A stretch of 64,000 bases of DNA from a bacterium (GCA_030535455.1 JAUNJY010000008.1:1-64000), one strand, 5' to 3'; positions 1-8,512 are shown, numbered from the stretch's first letter. Numbers and translations are program-made. The notes: generated by a model from the letters alone, not told the origin.

Positions 1-53
1 CCTAATGCAAGGACACTCAAAAATAAGGCAATACATCCTAACTTTCTTTTCAT
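1..53 (-). CDS. Start of an exported protein or lipoprotein (partial)
   Basis: Only the first 17 codons are in the window. They read MKRKLGCIALFLSVLALG, a short basic start followed by a hydrophobic stretch, which is what a Sec signal peptide or lipoprotein signal looks like. The ATG at 53 has a near-perfect ribosome site (AAAGGAGG) seven bases upstream at 61-70, and it lies about 30 bp after the stop of the flavoprotein gene, so it is probably the third gene of that operon. The mature protein is outside the window and its function cannot be told. Confidence 0.55.
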   Translation of the reverse strand, partial: MKRKLGCIALFLSVLAL

Positions 54-84
54 TGTAAGAGCCCTCCTTTGAATCAACAAACTC

Positions 85-624
85 CTAAATTAATTGTCCC
101 ATGATAAATACATCCTTAAGTGCCCTGTGCGCCTCTATTTCACCTGGATTTATCGCGCCTCCTGCAAATACTGTTCCCTTTAAACTTGCTCTTTTAAAGC
201 AGTCGATCCATCCCTGTAATCCATTTTCTGCCCTTTCTGGAACATGCTCTTCATCTTCGGCAGCACAGGTCAGAAAATAGATATCTGTGAATTTGTAGTC
301 ACTACCATACAGTGGATTCATGCGGTCTAATAATGTCTTCATCTGTCCAGACATTTCATAATAATAAATAGGTGAAGCAAATACTATAATTTCTGATTCC
401 TTCATCTTATCTGCTATTTTAACTGCATCATCTTTTATGACACATTTTTGTGTTGTCTGACACACCAGACATCCAGTGCAAAATCCAATTTGATAATCTG
501 CAAGGGAAATCATTTCCACCTGATGACCAGCTTTCTCTGCTCCTTTCGCAAATTCTTCTGCCATTCTTCTTGAATTGCTTTTTCCTCTTAAACTAGTTGA
601 AATGATCAATACTTTCTTTGCCAT
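85..624 (-). CDS. Flavodoxin-family NAD(P)H-dependent FMN oxidoreductase
   Basis: A 179-aa protein of the NADPH-dependent FMN reductase / iron-sulfur flavoprotein family (flavodoxin fold). The N-terminal strand and loop STSLRGKSNSRRMAEEF is the FMN phosphate-binding region. The segment GFCTGCLVCQTTQKC (about residues 48-62) has the clustered cysteines seen in this family, and SPIYYYEMSGQMKTLLDR contacts the flavin ring. It likely carries out soluble, cytosolic two-electron reduction of quinone-like or other small substrates; the real substrate is not visible. The ATG at 624 has an AAGGAG site upstream. It follows a 76-aa gene in the same direction and is transcribed away from the divergent LysR gene, which is its best candidate regulator. 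Confidence 0.8.
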   Translation of the reverse strand: MAKKVLIISTSLRGKSNSRRMAEEFAKGAEKAGHQVEMISLADYQIGFCTGCLVCQTTQKCVIKDDAVKIADKMKESEIIVFASPIYYYEMSGQMKTLLDRMNPLYGSDYKFTDIYFLTCAAEDEEHVPERAENGLQGWIDCFKRASLKGTVFAGGAINPGEIEAHRALKDVFIMGQLI

Positions 625-681
625 ATTATTCTCCTTTTCCCACCAATTCTGGTATGCCAGATACCAATCATCTATGACTGC

Positions 682-912
682 TTATTTGCAGTTACATTTT
701 TCTAACTGATAAACCATATAATCCAGTAAATCTATATTTTTTTGATTTTGATGGAGGTCAACCAATAATTTTTCCCGATATCTATCCAAAATCTTTTTTT
801 GTCCATCTCTATCGCACTGTTCAAAGCACTTTATGAATGCATTAATTGTCAGATCGTCACAACCAAAATCTTTCATATTTGTAATGATTGTTTCTTTGCA
901 TTTATAATCCAT
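682..912 (-). CDS. Small conserved hypothetical protein (76 aa)
   Basis: A 76-aa soluble, charged, mostly helical protein with a CNCK C-terminus and a DRDGQKKILDRYREKLL helix. I do not recognise a family. The ATG at 912 has a GAGGT site a few bases upstream. It is first in the operon that continues with the flavoprotein, and it is divergent from the LysR gene across a 425-bp gap. Small cysteine-containing partners often accompany flavodoxin-fold reductases in Clostridia; that link is inference. Confidence 0.6.
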   Translation of the reverse strand: MDYKCKETIITNMKDFGCDDLTINAFIKCFEQCDRDGQKKILDRYREKLLVDLHQNQKNIDLLDYMVYQLEKCNCK

Positions 913-1045
913 TTTTATACCTCATTTATTTCGTAACTTATTTCAATTATTTTATTTTCACTAAGTTTATCATCGTCTCTCTTTAATAGCCAATACTTAT
1001 ATCAAATATGCTTCAATGCTTTACAGGCATAGCAAACCGAAATAT

Positions 1046-1242
1046 AATCATTCATAGTAGGTATACTATGAATGATTTAGCTTGTCGACAAAGTCAACAA
1101 GCTTTGGACGAAATCAGGATTTCATCCAGTGCCGAGGGAAATGATTAGTGCTCACTCGTGCAAGTCCTTCTAAAACAGGACCTATTCGCACTAATCCGAT
1201 ATCCGAAAAGCGCGGTTTCCGGATATCGTTTCCAATGGAAAC
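1046..1242. repeat. Run of six consecutive hairpin-forming inverted repeats
   Basis: This gap between divergent genes is packed with inverted repeats. Seen directly: 14-bp arms at 1046-1059/1064-1077 with a 4-base loop; 11-bp arms with one mismatch at 1079-1089/1093-1103; 10-bp arms with one mismatch at 1106-1115/1118-1127; 9-bp arms at 1143-1151/1188-1196 enclosing an inner GTCC/GGAC pair; GATATCC-type arms about 1198-1226; GTTTCC/GGAAAC at about 1228-1242. It lies just upstream of the LysR start. It could be a structured leader RNA, a remnant of a palindromic mobile element, or a cluster of operator sites. Confidence 0.7.
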
Positions 1243-1337
1243 CTATGGTTTTCAAACTTTCCTCTAAGCAGTGCGCTGGGGTGAATGCAAGATTTTATTT
1301 GTCTGATCAAAATACTTATTTACGAATGGAGGTATAC

Positions 1338-2225
1338 ATGGAATTACGAGTTTTAGAGTACTTTCTTGCTGTTGCAAGAGAACAAAATATAACCGCTGCG
1401 GCTGAATCACTTCATCTTTCACAACCAACTTTGTCAAGACAAATCAAAGACATGGAGGATGAGTTGGGAAAACAATTGTTTATTCGTGGGAATAGAAAAA
1501 TTTCCTTAACTGAAGAGGGTATGGTTTTAAGAAAACGTGCAGAAGAAATTTTAGATCTGGTACAAAAAACCGAAAAAGAAATCACTCAAAATTCTGAAAT
1601 AATAGCTGGTGATATTTACATTGGAACTGGAGAATCAGAAGGTGTTCGTCTCTTAATTCGTGCAGGAAAACAACTACAAAAAAAATTTCCAAATATCCAT
1701 ATACACACCATCAGCGGCGATGCATTAGATCTAATGGAACATTTAGATAAAGGACTATTTGATTTTGCAGTTTTATGGGATCCTGCAAACCTCTTGAAAT
1801 ACGAATCTATGAAACTCCCTTACAAAGACCAGATTTGTCTTCTTATGCCTGCTGATTGTGAGCTTGCTCAAAAAGACAAAATCTATTTAACTGATTTGAA
1901 TGGACTTCCAATTATCACGTCTAGACAACAGGCAGATAATAATACAATTACCAGTTTTTTAAAACAACAAGGTCAAAAACTTAATGTTGTAGCATCCTAT
2001 AATCTTATTTTTAATGCATCATTAATGGTAGAAGAAGGAATGGGATATGCTATTGGATTCGACAATATAATAGATACATCTGGAAATCGAAACCTCGTTT
2101 GTAAACCACTCTATCCACCTACCGAATTATCTATGAATCTTGTATGGAAGAAATATCAAGTTTTTAACAAAGCATCTCAGCTTTTTCTCCAAGAAGTAAC
2201 CTCTTTAATTCAAAAAAATTCTTAA
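1338..2225 (+). CDS. LysR-family transcriptional regulator
   Basis: A LysR-type regulator of 295 aa. The winged helix-turn-helix is at residues 1-60 (MELRVLEYFLAVAREQNITA, then AAESLHLSQPTLSRQIKDME), followed by the linker helix and a periplasmic-binding-like effector domain. An open frame extends 180 bases further upstream, but the ATG at 1338 has GGAGG six bases before it and gives the usual family start and length, so the longer start is rejected. It is divergent from the flavoprotein operon, and LysR proteins commonly control the divergent neighbour. The inducer is unknown. A terminator follows at 2247-2290. Confidence 0.9.
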   Translation: MELRVLEYFLAVAREQNITAAAESLHLSQPTLSRQIKDMEDELGKQLFIRGNRKISLTEEGMVLRKRAEEILDLVQKTEKEITQNSEIIAGDIYIGTGESEGVRLLIRAGKQLQKKFPNIHIHTISGDALDLMEHLDKGLFDFAVLWDPANLLKYESMKLPYKDQICLLMPADCELAQKDKIYLTDLNGLPIITSRQQADNNTITSFLKQQGQKLNVVASYNLIFNASLMVEEGMGYAIGFDNIIDTSGNRNLVCKPLYPPTELSMNLVWKKYQVFNKASQLFLQEVTSLIQKNS

Positions 2226-2246
2226 CTTTACAGTTACATTAAACAA

Positions 2247-2290
2247 GCTCAAATCTTTCAATGCTGAATGATTTGAGCCTTTTATTATTT
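2247..2290 (+). terminator. Rho-independent terminator after the LysR gene
   Basis: Arms GCTCAAATC (2247-2255) and GATTTGAGC (2270-2278) form a 9-bp stem followed by a T-rich run (TTTTATTATTTT). It begins about 20 bases after the LysR stop. Confidence 0.8.
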
Positions 2291-2330
2291 TGTTATATTA
2301 AATGCAGATTTAAAGAAACTCTCCAATTTA

Positions 2331-3820
2331 GAGTGTGTGAATAAAAGTCTGTAAATACAGTTCTTCTATGATAATAATTGAGCGGAGAAGGAGAAAATAG
2401 CTTCTCTGCTCTTGTTTTATACATACTTCACATATGATTACATGTCAAGAGCAGGCGAGGGTTCCCGCCTGTCTTGAAAAGTACATATTCGATTTATTCC
2501 GGTAATCGACCATCATACATAATGCTCAATTCACCGTAGACTTGGCCCCAGTTTCTCAGGGTCATTCTCCATTTCTTTGTTGCCTCAAAAGTGGATAAAT
2601 ACAAGGCTTTTAAAAGAGCGGTATCGCTTGGGAATACGCTTCTTTGACGATTAAGTTTTCGATATGTAGCATTTAAGCTTTCAATTGCATTGGTGGTGTA
2701 TATGACCTTTCTCACGGCAGTGGAAAACTTAAAAATTGGTGAAATTGCATCCCAGTTTTGCTTCCAACTTCTCATGGCATTAGGGTATTTCTCACCCCAT
2801 TTTTCAGTTACTTTTTCAAGGGCATCAAGTGCCTTTTCTTCATCTGGGGCTTGATATATCGTCTTAAGATCCGTTGCAAAAGGTTTACGATCTTTGTCAG
2901 GTACATATTTCAGGGTATTACGTACTTGGTGTACGGTACAGCGCTGATATTCAGTCTTTGGAAAGGCTGCGGAAATAGCTTCTTTGATTCCTGTAAGACC
3001 ATCTGCACAGATGATTAAAATATCTTTTACACCTCTATTTTTTAGCCCATTGAGTACAGAAAGCCAGTATTTTGAGCTTTCATTTTCGCCAACCTGAATG
3101 GTAAGGACTTTTTTCTTTCCCTCACAGTTAATGCCCAGAATAACGTATGCAGCAAGCTTACGAATAACTCCGTTATCACGTACAGAATAATGAATGGCAT
3201 CTATGAACAGTACCGGATAGATCTCATCCAGCGGACGTTTCTGCCAGTCTTCACTCTGGGGCATAATCTTATCTGTCACATCCGAAATAAAGCCTTCTGA
3301 GGCTTCAAATCCATAGATATCCTCTAACGTTTCTGAAATTTGTCTTGTTGTCATTCCCTTTGCATACATTGATATGATTTTTTGATCGATCTCCGAGATA
3401 TCCTTTTGATGCTTTTTAACAACCTGAGATTCAAAAGTAGATTTACGATCTTGAGGAACCTGAATATCCATACTTCCATAGCTGCTATTAATGCGTTTTG
3501 ATTTGTACCCATTCCTGTAATCATCAGTATCTGAACGCTCTGATTTTGAGTAACCAAGGTGGTCTTCCATTTCAGCTTCCATCATTTCTTTGATAGTTCC
3601 ACCAAGTAGATCTTTCAGTGCATCCTGGATATCCTCTGCCGTCTGGATATCATACTCCTGAAGGAGTTGTTGAATAATATTTCACTTTCCGTCAGTCATT
3701 TCGACTTTATGTACTGGTTTTCTTTCTCTTCTTCCCATAATAATAGGCCTCCTAATGATTTTATTTTATCATAGAAGACCTACTTTGACATTTTATTTAC
3801 AGAAAAACCTTCACAGACTC
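2331..3820 (-). mobile_element. IS256-family insertion sequence, probably inactive
   Basis: About 1.49 kb with one transposase gene. The ends are related in inverted orientation: the left end begins GAGTGTGTGAATAAAAGTCT and the right end, read inward, begins GAGTCTGTGAAGG. Both continue with CTGTAAATA and, after a gap of different length, with TTCTTCTATGAT. No matching 8-9 bp target duplication is visible (CCAATTTA on the left, CAAAAAAG on the right), so the copy is old or one flank has changed. The boundaries are set by eye from the repeat match. Confidence 0.75.
2494..3738 (-). pseudogene. IS256-family (mutator-type) transposase, broken by a nonsense codon
   Basis: DDE transposase of the IS256/mutator family. 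The full frame starts at an ATG at 3738 with AGGAGG upstream and would give 414 aa, the normal family length. It reads MGRRERKPVHKVEMTDGK and then TGA at 3684-3682 (codon 19), after which the same frame continues as NIIQQLLQEYDIQTAED to the end. The remaining frame has the family core: FIDAIHYSVRD (first Asp), ADGLTGIKEAI (second Asp), RCTVHQVRNTL, and TTNAIESLNATYRKLNRQR near the last acidic residue. Restart at an internal ATG (3585) would lose about 50 residues of the N-terminal region. One base change explains the stop. Confidence 0.85.
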
Positions 3821-3887
3821 CAAAAAAGCTTGACCATTACATGTCTTTGACAAACTGATTTTTTGATATCTCAGAGAATCAGTATAA

Positions 3888-4355
3888 TTAGTAATTTGTT
3901 CTAGACATAGGAAATAAATTCTTAAATTTCTCAGCCATTTGCTCGTCCTTCGATACAATAAAAACAGAACTTGAATCTTCAGCCACAATCTCAATATCAG
4001 CTAACGGGTGTTGAATGATTGCAACATCATCTTTATATATCTCTTCATTTTCTGCTGCATAAGGTAATGAATATTTTAGGATTTCTTCATTACTAATTTT
4101 CTCTGGAATAGCAGAAAAGACTGCCCAAATCCATTGAAAATTGCATTCAGATAGCATATTCAGAAACTCAGCATTTGATAAAATTATATAACTATTATTT
4201 TCAATAAGTTCATCATATTTTCCACCATCTTGAGGGTAAGCTTCAACATCTGTAATCAACCATTTATATCCTAATCTACTTCCACCAAGTGCTGAAACAA
4301 TTTCTAGCATTTGTGTATAGCCTTCCCTGTCCTGAGTAGAAATATATCTCTTCAA
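3888..4355 (-). CDS. DUF2691-like hypothetical protein
   Basis: About 155 aa, soluble, acidic. The opening MKRYISTQ, the phrase DVEAYPQDGGKYDELIENNSY and the late segment EIVAEDSSSVFIVSKDEQ resemble the DUF2691 family of Firmicutes, recalled from memory and not searched. I chose the TTG at 4355 because GGAGG lies eight bases before it and because this start gives the family opening MKR; a GTG at 4370 and an ATG at 4361 are in frame but sit on or too near the ribosome site. It lies alone between the IS element and the recombinase remnant. Its function is not known. Confidence 0.6.
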   Translation of the reverse strand: MKRYISTQDREGYTQMLEIVSALGGSRLGYKWLITDVEAYPQDGGKYDELIENNSYIILSNAEFLNMLSECNFQWIWAVFSAIPEKISNEEILKYSLPYAAENEEIYKDDVAIIQHPLADIEIVAEDSSSVFIVSKDEQMAEKFKNLFPMSRTNY

Positions 4356-4370
4356 ATCCATTACCTCCAC

Positions 4371-4702
4371 ATTTTCAAACTTGTCTTCCTTGTTGTATAT
4401 AAATAATATTTGCTATATTCTCAATTAGATATCCTTATTATACCAATCTCTATTCATACCTACAATAAAACTCAATTTTTATCTTCAAAAAACATTGCAT
4501 ATCTTTCTTGTACTGCTCGTTTTACTTTTTATTTGTTCACGTATAAATGTAACAGTGCTCTTCAAATGTATATAGAAATTCAGGATACATGCTATTCAAA
4601 TAAGTCCTAAAGTCCCAATATGATGTTTTTAAACCATGACTTTATCAAAACCATTTTCGATAATAAATTATTTCACTATGTTCCTCCAATCTAGATGCAG
4701 CA
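4371..4702. other. AT-rich intergenic stretch, nothing recognised
   Basis: About 330 bases between the DUF2691-like gene and the recombinase remnant. Short open frames occur but none has a ribosome site or a protein-like composition. I see no strong hairpin, repeat or RNA gene. Confidence 0.5.
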
Positions 4703-5002
4703 TTAACTGTCCTTTAAAATTCTATTTACTGTACTTCTACTAAGTCCCATCTGCCAAATAATATCCACAGTTCACCTCCCGTTATCGGCTAACGCAATAA
4801 CCATCCCCCTTTTCATTCTGCTTACTAGGCCTTCCTCCAGCTCATCAATCATCTGATTAAACACTTTCCTACCTAATCTGTTTTCAGTTATCTTCTCTTT
4901 ATAAATATTACGCTTAGTAACTCCTGCTGCTAATAACGCCTCTATCTGACGATCAAGATTCTTTGTTTCTGTACTTACTCCCGCATATTCTATTAATGTC
5001 AT
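4703..5002 (-). pseudogene. Remnant of a serine recombinase (resolvase/invertase)
   Basis: The first part reads MTLIEYAGVSTETKNLDRQI followed by KITENRLGRKVFNQMIDELEEG, the N-terminal part of the resolvase catalytic domain with the nucleophile region VST kept. The usual YARVST arginine is glycine here. The rest of the catalytic core is missing: the frame passes straight into the C-terminal region. A TGA at 4774-4772 interrupts it, and the same frame continues with a helix-turn-helix ending QMGLSRSTVNRILKDS. So there is a central deletion plus a nonsense codon. The ATG at 5002 has AGGAGAGG upstream. Confidence 0.75.
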
Positions 5003-5169
5003 ACTATGTACCTCTCCTAATATAGGATAACTTAAATGTACCACTAAACGCTTCATAACTTAATTAGAATTAGATACGTTTTATGGTACATTTTTAGCAT
5101 CAGAAACTGCATTGCTCCTATTCACTATATATGTGCGTCAATAACAGTCGTTTTTGATACATAACTCAT

Positions 5170-7056
5170 CTAAGAAAATCGTATTACATATCCTTTATAC
5201 ATCCCACTCTTTCCATTACATGCCCTAGATATTCCAGAGCGATATAGTTTTACACCGAATATATCTAATGACGCTTCTTCTAACTTCGCTCCACTATCGA
5301 ATTCTCCTACCAATACTTTATCCTTATAAATAGAAACCTTTTTCGAATCATTAGCAATACTACGCTGTTTTAGTTTTTCTACCCTCCTTTTCGTCTCATC
5401 GTTGGGATTATAATTACATATTCCATTTTTTGTTCCTTTTATTAAATATTCAATTACTGTTGTTCTATTCTTCCCAAACACTTTGGCAATCTCAGTAGTT
5501 GTCGATTCCGGGTTCTTATTTTTATAATCACATATATCATATCCTGCTTTTGGAAGTGTAATTACGTTGTTTGAATCACTAATAAATTCAAAAGAATAAC
5601 CTTTACATTGCTTCTTTAATCCATTACACACTTTACTTATCACTGATCTTGGAAAATACTTTCCGTACTCACTACGTGATTTTAAAGATAGTTCTGCCAT
5701 ACTTGGAAACTCTCCCACGCATTCTCCATCTAAAATTACTCGAATAGGCTTTGAGTCTCTCTCTCGCGATATCTCGGCTACTTTTTTCATAGCTCTTTTT
5801 CGTTCAATAACTGGATCATACTCACACCAACCTGCCGCCGCCCCCTTCTTTAAATATCTGGCAATCGTCCCTGCCTTCATATCCATCATGTTTGCAATTT
5901 CCGTTGTCGTCAACAATGGATTATTCTTTTTTATTTTACATGCTTCTATTACCAAGCTATTCTGTGACATATTATCAAGTTCTTCCCAATTTAAAAGTGA
6001 AAGATCAAATATCTTTCTCAAATCTGATTTTAATATATTATTTTTAATACTTTCTAATCTCCTACCCGTTGGATAATCACAGCCAATCCTAATTGGCTGC
6101 ACTCCAAGATTATCAATAGCAACACTATCTTTAAACTCATCAATCAAGATTGATTGCTCAACATTTTTTTTTGCTTTTGGCATCACTCTCTTTCCGTGAC
6201 CTAATCCTCCATCCATTTCTATAAGATAGTCTTTTCCGTTAACGTAAATGTAACAATCATATATTTTTCCTTCTGCCCATTCTGGGTCAAGCTCAAACTC
6301 ATACTCATCAACAGCTCCTCTATTATCATAAAATTTCACTATATTATGCAATAATTTATTTGGATATGATATTCCATCACTACAAAAAGGGCAACCTATT
6401 GACTGATTATAATGTATCGTTGATATCTTCATTGGTTTTTCCTTCTGTCTACCACACACCGGACACACAGGATATACAATATCTTTTTCACTAGAACAAG
6501 TTCTTTTTCTAGCGAGCTCGTAACCTATTGCCTTGGTTGTATATGGATCTAAATCCCAAACAGTATTATAACCTAATAACGGTTTTGGACTTGTACTATT
6601 ACATACAGAACACCCTCCCCCTTTAAGTAATGAACTTTCTAAAATCCAATCGGTAGTGGAACATTTATTACATATATATTCATACCATTTTCCTCTTGTA
6701 TTCCAGCCCCTATCCTTATTCTCCTTATTATTCATTTTCCTATACTCCCTATCCATAATAATAATATCCCTATCTTTATCATGAAACTCTGCACCAATCT
6801 CAACCTTAAATTCTGAAGTGAATTTTCCTAAAAAACGTCCTAAGCTACAGTGTAACATTTCATGTGTGGATATAATAAAAGGTCCCCTTTTCTGGCTTTC
6901 AATTAGCAATTTAGACTGCCCTTCAAAATAACGTACTATTTTCACTTCATAAGTCTCATTATCATAGACACAAGTTACAACTCTTCCTACTGAATTAATC
7001 CAGTCAACTTTGCTTCCTTTATGAAGTAACGTATCTTTTTCAATATAATTGTACAT
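5170..7056 (-). CDS. Putative free-standing homing endonuclease with zinc clusters and tandem DNA-binding modules
   Basis: 628 aa. Zinc-ribbon-like pairs lie at C129/C132...C149/C152 and C198/C201...C222/C225. Residues 231-330 look like a Vsr/EDxHD-type nuclease: YPNKLLHNIVKF, D267, then YLIEMDGGLGHG with E280, D282 and H287, and DEFKD (306-310). Two related modules follow (about 367-492 and 505-628). Each has a short helix-turn-helix (TTTEIANMMDMKAGTIARYL; TTTEIAKVFGKNRTTVIEYL), a segment ending in CEYDP or CNYNP, and a NUMOD1-like stretch with GEF, a small CNG motif and KGY. This arrangement is known from intron- or phage-borne homing nucleases; the family assignment is by eye. It stands alone next to a recombinase remnant, with no interrupted host gene visible, so what it targets is unknown. 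Confidence 0.65.
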   Translation of the reverse strand: MYNYIEKDTLLHKGSKVDWINSVGRVVTCVYDNETYEVKIVRYFEGQSKLLIESQKRGPFIISTHEMLHCSLGRFLGKFTSEFKVEIGAEFHDKDRDIIIMDREYRKMNNKENKDRGWNTRGKWYEYICNKCSTTDWILESSLLKGGGCSVCNSTSPKPLLGYNTVWDLDPYTTKAIGYELARKRTCSSEKDIVYPVCPVCGRQKEKPMKISTIHYNQSIGCPFCSDGISYPNKLLHNIVKFYDNRGAVDEYEFELDPEWAEGKIYDCYIYVNGKDYLIEMDGGLGHGKRVMPKAKKNVEQSILIDEFKDSVAIDNLGVQPIRIGCDYPTGRRLESIKNNILKSDLRKIFDLSLLNWEELDNMSQNSLVIEACKIKKNNPLLTTTEIANMMDMKAGTIARYLKKGAAAGWCEYDPVIERKRAMKKVAEISRERDSKPIRVILDGECVGEFPSMAELSLKSRSEYGKYFPRSVISKVCNGLKKQCKGYSFEFISDSNNVITLPKAGYDICDYKNKNPESTTTEIAKVFGKNRTTVIEYLIKGTKNGICNYNPNDETKRRVEKLKQRSIANDSKKVSIYKDKVLVGEFDSGAKLEEASLDIFGVKLYRSGISRACNGKSGMYKGYVIRFS

Positions 7057-7204
7057 ACTACTTTTGCTCCTTTTTCATACCTTTTATCTAGAATTCCATA
7101 ATAGGATTTTTTCACTGCAAAATTAGTGTGATCAAGGAGTTACTATTTATACATCTAATGTAACCATTCTATTTTATAAGTATTGTATATTGGAGCTGAG
7201 TATC

Positions 7205-7381
7205 TTGAACATTACTCCCAAACTAGTTACCAAATTTTCAAATCTATCTGAAGAACAGCACAATGAAGTTGTCCGTCTAATAGAACATCTTTATTCTGAA
7301 CATAAACAAGACATTATAGCTTTAGGCGAGAAAATACTTAAAGAAAATCTTGAGATATTTAGGAAACTATCTGATTCCTAA
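7205..7381 (+). CDS. Small hypothetical protein, copy 1 of a duplicated pair
   Basis: About 58 aa, charged and helical: NITPKLVTKFSNLSEEQHNE, then VVRLIEHLY and a final helix. The LSEEQxxEVxxLIEHL pattern resembles the C-terminal helix of some Xre-type regulators, but there is no helix-turn-helix here. The likely start is the TTG at 7205, placed to use the GGAG at 7192-7195; a TTG at 7190 is in frame but overlaps that site. It is about 70 percent identical to the copy at 8122-8298, and the upstream region is also alike, so this is a duplication of gene and promoter. Confidence 0.6.
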   Translation: MNITPKLVTKFSNLSEEQHNEVVRLIEHLYSEHKQDIIALGEKILKENLEIFRKLSDS

Positions 7382-7445
7382 ATACTATATACGAATTTAA
7401 GCAAATACCAAACTAATAACTTTCTCCTCTTACGGTAAGCATATT

Positions 7446-7480
7446 AGCGAGTACTTTTCTAAAGTCACTCGCTCTTTTAT
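7446..7480 (+). terminator. Rho-independent terminator after small gene copy 1
   Basis: Arms AGCGAGT (7446-7452) and ACTCGCT (7467-7473), with inner ACTTT/AAAGT pairing, followed by CTTTTAT. It is about 65 bases after the stop at 7381. Confidence 0.65.
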
Positions 7481-7536
7481 ATCATTATGTGCGATTTCAC
7501 ACTTATGGTTCACCTGTTCCACCATATCTTAATCTC

Positions 7537-7995
7537 CTATCCTATTTCATAACACTCAACAAACTTAATACAATCTAGTGCCTTTATAGTATGAAAACTT
7601 ATTTGCTGAACCGGATATTTTTCTTTCATATCCTGAAAGAATCTTTCCTTATTCATTTCTCCATCTGCATATGCATCCATATATTCATATATAGTTTCGT
7701 CTGCCATAGGACCTATTACTACATCGTAATTATGTGTACTCCCATTCCGACAATTCATTACAAACTCAAGCCATTCTTCCGTATAGTTGTCAAATTTCTT
7801 AATATATAATGATTTTATATTTCTTACTTGATATACATTTACAACCGATGTTTTAAAGACTGCTATCTTTTCTGCATATTGCTTCGTTTCTATACAATAG
7901 AAGCCCCATGAGAAATCCTTAGTCATCCTATCTTTTCGTATTACAGGATATTCAACTTTTTTATAGTTAAAATGGTATACTAAATCTGTATTCAT
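7537..7995 (-). CDS. DUF3990-family protein (ADP-ribosyltransferase-like toxin candidate)
   Basis: About 152 aa from the ATG at 7995, which has AAAGGAG upstream; a longer start at 8037 adds 14 residues not typical of the family. The DUF3990 landmarks are present: LVYHFNYKKV at the start, DFSWGFYCIETKQYAEKIA (about 28-46), EEWLEFVMNCRNG, YDVVIGPMADETIYEYMDAY, and QISFHTIKALDCIKFVE near the end. The fold is regarded as related to ADP-ribosyltransferases, and members are often the toxin beside a DUF3791 antitoxin. No DUF3791 gene is visible here. Instead the gene lies between two copies of a small protein on the opposite strand, one of them divergent from it. Confidence 0.75.
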   Translation of the reverse strand: MNTDLVYHFNYKKVEYPVIRKDRMTKDFSWGFYCIETKQYAEKIAVFKTSVVNVYQVRNIKSLYIKKFDNYTEEWLEFVMNCRNGSTHNYDVVIGPMADETIYEYMDAYADGEMNKERFFQDMKEKYPVQQISFHTIKALDCIKFVECYEIG

Positions 7996-8121
7996 TCTTG
8001 TACATACTCCTTTCAAACTCTCACTTAAATTATACATAATTTAGGGCAATATTATATGGTATAATTACAATCTATTATAACCATCCTATTCTATAAACAT
8101 AATATATCGGAGGTGAGTATA

Positions 8122-8298
8122 TTGAACATGACTCCTGAACTAATCACAAAATTTTCAAGACTATCTGAAGAACAGCAGAATGAAGTTGTCCGTCTAATAG
8201 AACATTTTTATTTAAAACGGAAACAAAACATTATAGCTTTAGGGGAGAAAATACTTGAAGAAAATGCAGAAGTATTTAGGGAACTGGCTGATGCATAG
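8122..8298 (+). CDS. Small hypothetical protein, copy 2 of a duplicated pair
   Basis: About 58 aa, paralogous to the gene at 7205-7381: NMTPELITKFSRLSEEQQNE, then VVRLIEHFY. The TTG at 8122 has GGAGG eight bases before it; GTG at 8113 overlaps that site. It is divergent from the DUF3990 gene with only about 125 bases between starts, so the two could share control. Function unknown; an antitoxin-like role is inference from position alone. Confidence 0.6.
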   Translation: MNMTPELITKFSRLSEEQQNEVVRLIEHFYLKRKQNIIALGEKILEENAEVFRELADA

Positions 8299-8459
8299 CT
8301 AATATGTACTAACACAATAGTAATACAAAAATGTAAATTCAATTAATTCTGAAATGAGCACAGAAGTACAATTACGAGATTTTCCAATCAAGTTCATATC
8401 TACGGAAATCTTCTATGACATCCGGTCTACTTTATATTCAAAATACGCCATATAAGAAC

Positions 8460-8512
8460 ACTATAATCAAGCATTTAAACAATATCATCTAGATGCTTGG
8501 TTATAGTTTTTC
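8460..8512 (+). terminator. Rho-independent terminator downstream of small gene copy 2
   Basis: Arms of 15 bases at 8460-8474 and 8493-8507 (ACTATAATCAAGCAT with one G-T wobble against ATGCTTGGTTATAGT) followed by TTTTTCTC. It is about 160 bases after the small gene. Confidence 0.65.

Noticed and set aside
1046-1242. CRISPR array
   Set aside because: The repeats are inverted and differ from one another; there are no evenly spaced direct repeats here or elsewhere in the window.
1158-1337. Extended N-terminus of the LysR protein
   Set aside because: It would run through the hairpin region and has no ribosome site; the ATG at 1338 has GGAGG and the standard family start.
4410-4610. 66-codon plus-strand frame
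   Set aside because: No ribosome site and low-complexity hydrophobic product in AT-rich DNA.
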